NCBI GenBank assembly: GCA_947492955.1
Contig: CANLOV010000006.1
Location: 124,001-188,000 of the forward strand
Length of the DNA: 64,000 nt
Reading direction: 5' to 3'
From: an uncultured Cellulophaga sp.
GTDB taxonomy: Bacteria > Bacteroidota > Bacteroidia > Flavobacteriales > Flavobacteriaceae
Shown here: positions 45,801-53,300 of the stretch, piece by piece
Layout of the letters: each line of letters begins with the position of its first letter
Position numbering within the stretch: position 1 is the stretch's first letter
Position numbers and translations under genes: made by a program
Notes under the pieces: model-generated
Database searches by the model: none
The model's input: the letters and a program-made list of their open reading frames with translations, nothing else
Told to the model about the DNA's origin: nothing

Positions 45801-47662
45801 TCATTTAAATCAGATAACAATATTCCTCCAGCTACTTTATCAAAATCATTAGGTTGTGAGCCTCCATTACATGCATCTGTTCCATTATTCTCTTCATCTT
45901 CATTTGTATAACCGTCTTGATCATAATCTGCTGATGAATCATAATCAGGTTCTCCTTTTAAAATACATTCTAAAAAATCTTGAGGTTCTAATACAACAAT
46001 TGTATTATTAAAAGGTGCAACCCATATTGTACCTGGAAAAATATCTATATCACTATTACATGTAACTCCTAAAGCATTACCTCCTATACCAGAAGCAAAA
46101 GATTCTGTGAGAGTTTCTAAACTACCATCATCCTTTAACTCAACCCTTCGTAAAATCCCTCCATTTTTTCCTGCAATAAGATCACCTTGCATTGCTCCAT
46201 TGAAATTCGTAGCGGTATATTCATCAATACCATTTGTGTTGGTTCCCCATATTGTTACAAGAACATCATTTGGGCCATCTGGATTTTCCATACCAGGACC
46301 ACGCCAATCACCTTCTATCGGATTTGCATTAGCATCAGAAATTGGTGGCCAATTAGCTGGCAAAGCTATACTAGAATCTGTAGTTGAATTTGGAGTAGAA
46401 CCATCAGGATCATATACTAATGTTCTAAAAACAGTAGTTTCTCCATTTCTAGTATATAAACCCGCATTTAATGGGTTTGCTCTTACTGGATTTGGATGAC
46501 CAGCATAAAAACTACCAAAGGTATAATTCTGAATATCAGTAGTAACTAATGACAAATGATCCGTATTATTTACTCTTTCCCCATTTATTATTGAGCTACT
46601 TCCTGGTTCATTAGGATTATACTCATTAGTCACATTTCCACCTCCTTCATTCTCTGGAAAACCTCCCCAACCTCCATTAGCTCCATTATCAGTAACATAT
46701 ACAGCTCCACTTTCTGTTATTACAAAGTCATAAGAATGTCTAAAACCTGGAGCAAAAATTTGTACAGGTCCATTAGGGTCCAAAATTGCTTGATTTAAAC
46801 CGTCATTACCCCCAAAAGGGTCATTAATATCTATTCCATTATAATTATCATCATTACGATCAGTTATACCATTTACATTAGCTCTTGTAGGATCATCTAA
46901 AGTAGGTAAATCATATAAATAATTTCTTCCATTATCATTTAAAACTGGTAAAGTTTCTAACTGCGTAAGGTTAACAGAAAGTAATGCTGCAGTTAAAGCA
47001 TATTCTGTAGTTCTTGCAAAATTATTAGATGGTGCTCCCGCATTAGTATTTCCTCCTTGTGTTACAATTAAATAATCAACATTATTTATAGTTCTAAATT
47101 CTAGTCCGCATGGAGAATGATTTTCTTCCGATCTAGGCAACCCTCTTACTATATCTACCACATCCCATGAACTACCATTCCTGGTAAAACGAGTTATCGT
47201 ACCAGAATTAGTATCTATACCTTTATCCCTATCTGTTGCTCCTCCTCCTCCTCCTCCAATTCTTATATCACTAGAGGTAGCATAAATAACAGGGTTGTCA
47301 GCTGTTCCTACAATTGTTATGCCTAACAATTGTCTGGTACTAAGTGATATTAATGAACCATCATCATTATGATTTTGAATTTCTTGAATATCCGATAACA
47401 CCTCAGATGCTATAACTTTATAATCCCCTAATTCTGTACGTTCTATTGTATATATTTTTATCTTCCCGCTACGTTCTGCTACATATAATCTATCATCTGG
47501 ACCATACATAATAGAAGTACCCATATTTACAATATCAAAACCATTAAAATCTAAATTTCTTTGAACAAAATTCTGTGCTCTTAACTCACTAAAATATAAG
47601 GATAGTAAAAAACAAATTAATATCTTAAACATTAATTTGTTAATAGTATAAAATTGCTTCAT
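42809..47662 (-). CDS. Giant T9SS-secreted multidomain carbohydrate-related protein
   Basis: A 1617-residue secreted protein. Signal peptide at about 1-30 (ending SELRAQ). Residues about 35-560 look like a six-bladed propeller of the sorbosone/glucose-dehydrogenase (PQQ-like) type, with GPDDRLYVAERSGKIKIY, GFRHSYDFVITESGAVYVTDNG and an Asn/Asp-rich centre. About 565-635 is an Asp-rich, thrombospondin-3-like Ca-binding run. About 945-1070 is malectin-like (SGKYEVRLYMGNGF). Two Ig-like (He_PIG) repeats follow at about 1075-1265 and two near-identical 115-residue repeats at about 1272-1510. The last 80 residues (MKVYPNPI to YYKRIIKK) are a type A T9SS sorting domain. Probably a surface or secreted glycan-binding/oxidising protein. 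Confidence 0.87.
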   Translation of the reverse strand: MKQFYTINKLMFKILICFLLSLYFSELRAQNFVQRNLDFNGFDIVNMGTSIMYGPDDRLYVAERSGKIKIYTIERTELGDYKVIASEVLSDIQEIQNHNDDGSLISLSTRQLLGITIVGTADNPVIYATSSDIRIGGGGGGATDRDKGIDTNSGTITRFTRNGSSWDVVDIVRGLPRSEENHSPCGLEFRTINNVDYLIVTQGGNTNAGAPSNNFARTTEYALTAALLSVNLTQLETLPVLNDNGRNYLYDLPTLDDPTRANVNGITDRNDDNYNGIDINDPFGGNDGLNQAILDPNGPVQIFAPGFRHSYDFVITESGAVYVTDNGANGGWGGFPENEGGGNVTNEYNPNEPGSSSIINGERVNNTDHLSLVTTDIQNYTFGSFYAGHPNPVRANPLNAGLYTRNGETTVFRTLVYDPDGSTPNSTTDSSIALPANWPPISDANANPIEGDWRGPGMENPDGPNDVLVTIWGTNTNGIDEYTATNFNGAMQGDLIAGKNGGILRRVELKDDGSLETLTESFASGIGGNALGVTCNSDIDIFPGTIWVAPFNNTIVVLEPQDFLECILKGEPDYDSSADYDQDGYTNEDEENNGTDACNGGSQPNDFDKVAGGILLSDLNDNDDDNDGILDKDDVLQLGNITSLNDAFVIPVTNELFSDTTLGGYLGLGFTGMMNNGDANLNWLNWLDKRDNPEDPNPNDVLGGAIGAMTMQMTSGTAFGTANTQEKAFQYGVQLNQNFGDITVSGGIINFNAPLQLYGNTATPEGELGFFIGDGTQSNYIKFVIHPSKIIALQEIDDIPQIAIETLITTGERPNGEIQFFFEISTSTGEVSLEYVFDNEPREILGVIQAEGTVLEAIQQNSKELIVGLIGTSNQERVELEGTWDFLNVTGNGLIAKSEEVLYRVNTGGAKISAIDGEIDWDADTISDNSIYLIDAGTNSTASFSMGDYTPNVDLNKTPESIYNTERWTGKGTSNMTYSFPVEQSGKYEVRLYMGNGFSGTSNVGERIFDVVIEGQVFTELDNIDLSRTYGHQVGTVISNVVTVSDGIIDISFIHGVENPLINGIEIIDNSIENTIEVTAIDNQFNTVGDILDGSLAVVAIGGDGNLSFSAVGLPSGVFIEPTNGQIGGEIALDVITSEPYNVIVTVDDNDTNKEDAKRASFTWTIQENEIEVVAIDNQVSTIGDILNGSLVAMATGGDGNLSFSAVGLPSGVFIESTNGQIGGEIALDAIVNEPYNVIVTVGDSDSNILDAKTISFTWTIEEIVVIPNPTVAVTSYVLIDADSDIDLFTITNGMEIAIESLPTLNLSIRAEVTESTESVSMNLTGPLTVNRTENFSPYALFGDANKGANYIGGDFLIGDYTINSQAFSGKSLTGDQGTGLSVDFKILEPSESETIAVTSYVLIDADSDIDLFTITDGMEIAIESLPTLNLSIRAEVTESTESVSMNLTGPLTINKTENFAPYALFGDMNRGTNYGGGDFLAGEYTINSQAFSRKSLAGDQGVGLSVDFTIIDTPVSTSLLAKGIEVKAPIMKVYPNPIINNEVTISFNSSVVLKRVLIFDSSGKLIETFNPNTIKGGQTSYSIDVDYLMSGIYSLQVMDINGITYYKRIIKKLDDK
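43126..43470 (-). repeat. Duplicated 115-residue module, copy 2
   Basis: Encodes VTSYVLIDADSDIDLFTITD through GLSVDFTI. Nearly identical to 43500-43845 at the protein level and highly similar in DNA, so a fairly recent internal duplication. Confidence 0.85.
43500..43845 (-). repeat. Duplicated 115-residue module, copy 1
   Basis: Encodes VTSYVLIDADSDIDLFTITN through GLSVDFKI. It differs from copy 2 at only about a dozen residues, grouped around PYALFGD and the GDFL segment. Confidence 0.85.
43872..44157 (-). repeat. Ig-like (He_PIG) repeat, copy B
   Basis: Encodes a 95-residue unit with GNLSFSAVGLPSGVFIE and GGEIALDA...NEPYNVIVTV, paired with copy A at 44158-44437. Confidence 0.8.
44158..44437 (-). 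repeat. Ig-like (He_PIG) repeat, copy A
   Basis: Encodes a 95-residue unit with the same GNLSFSAVGLPSGVFIE core as copy B. The two diverge mainly in the Asp-rich loop before FTWTI. Confidence 0.8.
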
Positions 47663-47737
47663 AAAAAAAACATTATTGATTGTTAATTATAACAAAAAGA
47701 ATTGGTTAAAATGATAATAATTTGGTGCGTTACACAG

Positions 47738-47745
47738 CAAATATA
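47738..47745 (-). promoter_or_regulatory. Putative -7 box for the T9SS protein gene
   Basis: TATATTTG on the minus strand is an exact TAnnTTTG match about 76 bp before the ATG. The -33 match is poor. The rest of 47663-47941 shows only the hairpin at 47880-47908. Confidence 0.5.
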
Positions 47746-47879
47746 TCACCATATTTTACGCCTAAATACAAGGTTTTTAAAGATTCGATTAAGTATACTA
47801 TATTCTCGTTAAATGGTTTATAACAATACATCTGTTTTTTTATTCTTATTTAAATTTTAATGAATTACTATAAAACGTA

Positions 47880-47908
47880 AAAAAGGTTCGCTAATAGCGA
47901 ACCTTTTT
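47880..47908 (-). terminator. Terminator after the DUF4870-like gene
   Basis: A 13-bp stem (47880-47892 with 47896-47908, 3-base loop) whose left arm supplies a T6 run on the minus strand. It lies 33 bp after the stop at 47942. Confidence 0.87.
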
Positions 47909-47941
47909 ATTGACAAATAACAATACAAACCAATTTATATC

Positions 47942-48307
47942 TTAAGATATAAACCTAAACGTTCCAAAATAACTAGGAGCCTCTCCATTACTTGCTTTAA
48001 CAGCATTTACAATAGGCATAACTAAAGCTAATACCGCTGCAAAGCCTAAAACTAAAAAACCAAGTCCTAAAAGTAATATAGTAGGTATTCCTATAATTAA
48101 ATATGCTATTAGGCTTAGCTGAAAATTAATAACAGCTTTACCATGTTCGTTCATTCCTATAACCGAGTCTTTAGTTGATAACCATATAACTAAAGGCACT
48201 ATAAGGCCGCCAAAACCAGTTACATAATCTAAATACTGAGTTAAGTGTGTTATTACTAACAACTGTTTATCTTCTCTTTTTGCAATGTGATGATTTACTA
48301 TTTCCAT
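47942..48307 (-). CDS. DUF4870-family small membrane protein
   Basis: A 121-residue protein with three predicted transmembrane helices. It shows LLVITHLTQYLDYVTGFGGLIVPLVIWLSTKD, NEHGKAVINFQLSLIAYLI and a C-terminal hydrophobic stretch ending near NAVKASNGEAPSYFGTFRFI, as in DUF4870 (Tic20-like) proteins. The frame is open to an ATG at 48361, but the ATG at 48307 (MEIVNHHIAKREDKQ) gives the standard cytosolic N-terminus. Function unknown. Confidence 0.82.
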   Translation of the reverse strand: MEIVNHHIAKREDKQLLVITHLTQYLDYVTGFGGLIVPLVIWLSTKDSVIGMNEHGKAVINFQLSLIAYLIIGIPTILLLGLGFLVLGFAAVLALVMPIVNAVKASNGEAPSYFGTFRFIS

Positions 48308-48393
48308 GTCTTTTGATTGTTTTAATGATGAATAACTACCTATAAGACACAGAACTCTCATTTTTGTTACAAAAACAAAAAAATATATGATTA

Positions 48394-48819
48394 CTACTTC
48401 TTCAGTAATTTTGCCAGTTTAGCTTTATTTTTTATAATTAATTCGTTTGCCTTAGCAATTTTACTATTAATTTTTGCTACAGCTACAGGAGATAAAGTTC
48501 CTTTACTTTGTCCTTTTAGCAATTTACTCTTAAGCTTAACTATTTTGTTTTCTGTTTTGGCAATAGTAGAATTTTTAGCTGCTATTAAGTTCTTTATTTT
48601 CTGTTCTTTTCTCGCTATTTTCTCTGCATTTTTTACTTCTTTAGCTTCTTTTTTTGCTCTTTCTGCTTCTGCTTCAATTTCCTTTAAACGTTCTTTTTGC
48701 TCTTCTGCTTCTTGCTCTGTAATAATTGTTTCTACCTCTGCGGTTACGGTTTCTTGTGCATATAAAGTGCTTCCACTTAAGAATACTCCAAAAACCATCG
48801 CTCTAAAAAATAATTTCAT
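48394..48819 (-). CDS. Exported coiled-coil protein, unknown function
   Basis: A 141-residue protein: signal peptide at 1-21 (cut after TLYA), then a continuous Glu/Lys/Ala-rich helix (about 28-75, EEQKERLKEIEAEAERAKKEAKEV) followed by a Lys-rich helix. It should form a rod in the periplasm. Composition prevents confident family assignment. Similar small coiled-coil proteins are common in flavobacteria. Confidence 0.65.
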   Translation of the reverse strand: MKLFFRAMVFGVFLSGSTLYAQETVTAEVETIITEQEAEEQKERLKEIEAEAERAKKEAKEVKNAEKIARKEQKIKNLIAAKNSTIAKTENKIVKLKSKLLKGQSKGTLSPVAVAKINSKIAKANELIIKNKAKLAKLLKK

Positions 48820-48932
48820 ATCAATTTAATTTTCTCATTAATTATATATTAAGACACAGTAGTATTAAAAAAAGTCACACTTAAATATTTTTAATTACCA
48901 ACAGAATAAAAAAATACTCTATTCATTTTGTC

Positions 48933-48940
48933 TATTTTTG
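48933..48940 (+). promoter_or_regulatory. mnmE promoter -7 box
   Basis: TATTTTTG is an exact TAnnTTTG match 17 bp before the mnmE ATG, leaving a leader of roughly 12 nt. Confidence 0.55.
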
Positions 48941-48957
48941 CAAGCAAATAAAATACT

Positions 48958-50352
48958 ATGATTACGAATAACAATATTATTGCCTTAGCTACTCCTTCTG
49001 GTGCGGGAGCAATTGCTGTAATTCGTGTTTCTGGTAAAGATGCTATTAAATTAACTTCTCCTCTATTTAAATCTATACATGGAAAAGATTTAACAAAACA
49101 AAAAACACATACCATACATTTAGGGCATATTGTAGATAAAGAACGAGTATTAGATGAGGTATTAGTTTCTGTTTTTAAAGGACCTAACTCTTATACTGGA
49201 GAAAATGTAGTAGAAATATCTTGCCATGGTTCTGCCTACATACAACAACAAATAATTCAGTTATTCTTAAGAAATGGTTGTAAAATGGCAGATGCCGGTG
49301 AATTTACTTTGCGTGCTTTTTTAAATGGTAAATTAGATTTAAGCCAAGCAGAAGCCGTAGCAGATTTAATAGCTTCGGATAATGAAGCTAGCCACCAAAT
49401 AGCCATGCAACAAATGCGTGGTGGTTTTAGTAATGAAATTAAAAAGTTGCGAGAAGAACTTATGAATTTCGCCTCTTTAATAGAATTAGAACTAGATTTT
49501 TCTGAGGAAGATGTTGAGTTTGCAGACCGAAGTCAGTTTAAAGCATTATTAGTACGTATACAAGAAGTGTTAAAAAGGTTAATAGATTCTTTTGCTGTTG
49601 GTAATGTAATTAAAAATGGTATTCCGGTAGCTATTGTAGGTGAGCCTAATGTGGGGAAGTCTACCTTACTAAATGCATTATTAAATGAAGAGCGTGCTAT
49701 TGTAAGTGATATTGCAGGTACTACACGAGATACTATTGAAGATGAAATTGCCATTGGCGGTATTGGTTTCCGATTTATAGATACAGCAGGTATACGAGAA
49801 ACTAAAGATGTTGTAGAAAGTATTGGTATAAAAAAGACGTTTGAAAAAATAGATCAGGCACAAGTAGTTCTTTTTTTAGTAGACGGTACTAAATTAGCAG
49901 CAACTACTATTATTGATGCCTTAAAAGTTGAAATTGAAAAAATTAAAAACAAATATCCGCTTAAACCAACTGTTCTCTTAATAAACAAAGCAGACACTTT
50001 AACTAAAGAAGATAAAGAAAGTATTGATAAGCAATTAACAGATATTAATTACCTATCTGCTAAAACAGGAGAAGGTATAGAAAATCTTAAAAAACAACTT
50101 CTAAATTTTGTAAACACTGGTGCATTGCGTAATAACGAAACAATTGTTACCAATACCAGACATTACGATTCTTTATTAAAAGCCTTAGAAGAAATAGAAA
50201 AAGTACAGTTTGGTATAGAAAACGGAGTATCTGGAGACTTACTTGCTATAGATATTCGCCAAGCGCTCTTCCACTTTGGTGAAATTACCGGAGAAATATC
50301 TTCCGATGATTTATTAGGTAATATTTTTGCTAATTTCTGTATTGGAAAGTAA
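48958..50352 (+). CDS. mnmE: tRNA modification GTPase MnmE (TrmE)
   Basis: With MnmG, installs the carboxymethylaminomethyl group on wobble U34 of tRNA. The N-terminal folate-binding domain has IIALATPSGAGAIAVIRVSG and GSAYIQQQIIQLFLRNGCKMADAGEFTLRAFLNGK. The inserted G domain has G1 GEPNVGKSTLL around 227, G3 DTAGIRET and G4 NKAD. The C-terminus FCIGK includes the catalytic Cys. Length 464 is normal. It converges with the giant ATPase gene at a 23-bp gap. Confidence 0.98.
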   Translation: MITNNNIIALATPSGAGAIAVIRVSGKDAIKLTSPLFKSIHGKDLTKQKTHTIHLGHIVDKERVLDEVLVSVFKGPNSYTGENVVEISCHGSAYIQQQIIQLFLRNGCKMADAGEFTLRAFLNGKLDLSQAEAVADLIASDNEASHQIAMQQMRGGFSNEIKKLREELMNFASLIELELDFSEEDVEFADRSQFKALLVRIQEVLKRLIDSFAVGNVIKNGIPVAIVGEPNVGKSTLLNALLNEERAIVSDIAGTTRDTIEDEIAIGGIGFRFIDTAGIRETKDVVESIGIKKTFEKIDQAQVVLFLVDGTKLAATTIIDALKVEIEKIKNKYPLKPTVLLINKADTLTKEDKESIDKQLTDINYLSAKTGEGIENLKKQLLNFVNTGALRNNETIVTNTRHYDSLLKALEEIEKVQFGIENGVSGDLLAIDIRQALFHFGEITGEISSDDLLGNIFANFCIGK

Positions 50353-50375
50353 TCCTCAATTTCTTTTACTTTAAA

Positions 50376-53300
50376 TTACCCATTATCTAAGCCTTTTTTT
50401 AATACATCCTGAATACCTTGTAGGTTTTCACTAAAAGCCATCATTTGTGCTAAAACTTGTGTCATTTCATTTTGCTTCCCTAAACCTTTTAGTTTATTGT
50501 TTTTAGAATAAGTAGTTTTAATTTTACTCCATCTTTCTACTTCTTCATTATCAAGAGTACCTACTAGTTCTTTATACTTTAACAAGTTAGCTTCTGCTGC
50601 ACTGGTTAATGTTTGCGATTCATTTTCGTAATGCGATAACAACAAGGTTTGTAATTCCGAACTATTCATGATAGGAACTACTTTGGCTACCAATTTATTC
50701 ATATCACGGTACGACCCTTGTAGCTTAAAAGAAGGCTCAGTACGATAAGCATCTTCCATTGCTGCCGATTTAATATAGGTCTCGTTTACTTTTAATACCG
50801 TGTCTCTAATCATTAATACTTTCTCTAAGACGGATTTGTATTCTGAAATTTCTTGATTGGTATGATTTCCTTTTAAAGAAAGAGTGTCTGAATTCTTTTG
50901 CGCTATAGCATCTATTAAAGTATACAAATCATCAAAGTTTTTACTACTTAATTGTTGTAAAACAGGATTAGATGTTAAAGCATTTTCTATTAAACTTAGT
51001 TTAAACAAGTCCGCAGTGTCCCCAATAATATCTCCTAAATTATATATATCTGCACGGTTGGCTAACATATCTGGAATCTGAAATTTATCTCCGCTTTCCG
51101 TATACGGGTTTCCTGCCATAATTACGCAAAACTTTTTACTTCTGAGATCATAGGTTTTCGGTTTTCCTTCGAATACTCCTTCTATCTTTCTAGTTCCATC
51201 GGCTAGCGAAATAAATTTTTGTAAAAACTCTGGATTACAATGCTGAATATCGTCTAGGTATAACATTACATTATTTCCCATTTCAAACGCTAAATTCAGT
51301 TTTTTAAGTTCTTGTTTGGCTGCCGAATTATTAGCTGTCATTGGGTCTACAGAAGTTACTTCATGACCAATAGCAGGACCATTAATTTTCATAAAAATTA
51401 AACCTAAACGGTTCGCCATATATTCCATTAAGGTTGTTTTACCATACCCTGGCGGAGAAATTAACAAAAGCATACCCATACGATCCGTACGCTTTTGGTC
51501 TCCTACCGTTCCCAATTGTTTAGCCAAATTATCTCCAAATAAGGGTAAATAAACCTGGTCTATTAACTTATTACGTACAAAAGAAGAAAGTACTCTTGGT
51601 TTAAATTCGTTTAGTTTTAAGGCCTCTTTTAATTCTTCGGTAACCGTATGTTTAGCTTCTCCATAAGCTTTAAATGCAGGAACATCTACATTTACATATT
51701 GTTCTAATTGTTGAATAAACTCATGGTAATTAAAATTAAAAACTCCCTCTTTAATAGAAGCATGCGAGCCTTTTATGGCTGTTACAAGCTGGTTGGGAGA
51801 AACATTAACAATTTCGCTTGTTGTAGATGCATATAATAATAGATAAACCACATCTAAAGTATAGTTTAATTGCTTGGGGTGTTCTTGGCCTAAAAAAGCA
51901 GATATCCATTGGGTTGCTAAACTAATTTTTTGCGCGCTATTCTTATCTTTCAGTGAATTGGTAAAGGTTGTTTTGGCTTTAGATTTTTTAAGATATTCTT
52001 CAAAAGCTATTTTTAATTTATTAGTTTCTTTACTTACTATAAAATCATCTCCAAATCCTAATACTTTATATAAAAATTGACTTCCTTTCTTTATAAATGA
52101 ATTGTTTTCTGTTTCTTTAACAGGAAATACTTCTTCTAAATCTTGCCCTAAAAGTATCAACTCATTTTTACTAGAAATGCCTTGCGGAAATAATTTATAT
52201 ATTTCGCCAAGGTGTTTTAATTTTGATTTCCAATCGCTCTGCTTTTCTTCTGAAAGCTGTTTCCATGCTAATTGTGCCCAACCTCTAATTTCTGGAGCAA
52301 AACTTAAAGTACCTAAATCATTGTACTTATCTAATAAAACTTCTGCAATAGCTATAGCATCAGTATCGTGAACTCCTTTTACATAGCCCGATGCATAGTC
52401 TTTACTACACTTTTCTTTTACTTTTGCTGCCAAGTCTGCTTTACTAATTGCAGCTTTGTCTTCTATTTCTTTAAAAACGGAATATGCTAAATAACAAGAA
52501 CGATAAATTTGTTCGTTTTCTGATATTAATTCTTGATTCCAATATTTTTTTGAACTTGTTAATATTTTATTCTGAATAGGTTGATAAAAATCTGTTCCTA
52601 TTAAGTGGTATTGTAACACCTCATCTTTAAACAGAATGGTTAAATCTAAATTTTGCTGATTAACTGCAAACTTATGCTTTCCAAGTTTTATTATATTTTC
52701 ACCATCCTCGTATAAATCTTGTTTATCTTTTAGTTTACGAATAGCATCTTCTTTAGCAACTTTAATGGATGTTTCTATGATTTCTGCTTTCCCAATATCA
52801 TCAAGACCTTTTAATTGATCTACAATATCTCGTAGCTTATTCAGCATTAAATCTCCTGCAAAATATCCATTGATATCATTAAGCTCTGTAAAACTTAGTG
52901 CTTTTTTAGATACTCCTTTTAAAATACGCTTTGCAGCATTTTCTAATGCCAATGCTTTTTTATTACGAGCCTCTACTAAACTATTTTTTCTGGCTTCAAA
53001 AGCATTGTATACTTCCTCTCGCTTTTCTATAATTTGAACAATAAACGTGTCAAAATCTGCAAAACGAGCTTCTAAATCTTCTAACTGAACCGCTACTTTA
53101 TTTAGTAATTCATCTGTCTTTTCTGGAGAGCTAGATATATCTAAATAATTAATGATGCTTTGATCTACTAATTTTAATTGTGCAACAAAATCTGCCTGTG
53201 CTTCTTCCTTACCAAGACTAGAAACCGTATTTTTTAATCCTGCTTTTAATTCATTTAACGATGAAAAAATTAAAGAAATCCTATCTATTATTTGCGTGGA

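Noticed and set aside
46107-46499. 130-codon plus-strand open frame opposite the T9SS protein gene
   Set aside because: Antisense shadow of a well-supported gene; Pro/Ser-rich without domain features.
47663-47941. Possible small gene or RNA in the 279-bp spacer upstream of the T9SS gene
   Set aside because: Only a -7 box and a terminator are recognisable; the remaining sequence is A/T-rich without structure or coding signal.
48308-48361. 18-residue N-terminal extension of the DUF4870-like protein
   Set aside because: The extension (MRVLCLIGSYSS) does not resemble the family, and the internal ATG at 48307 fits.
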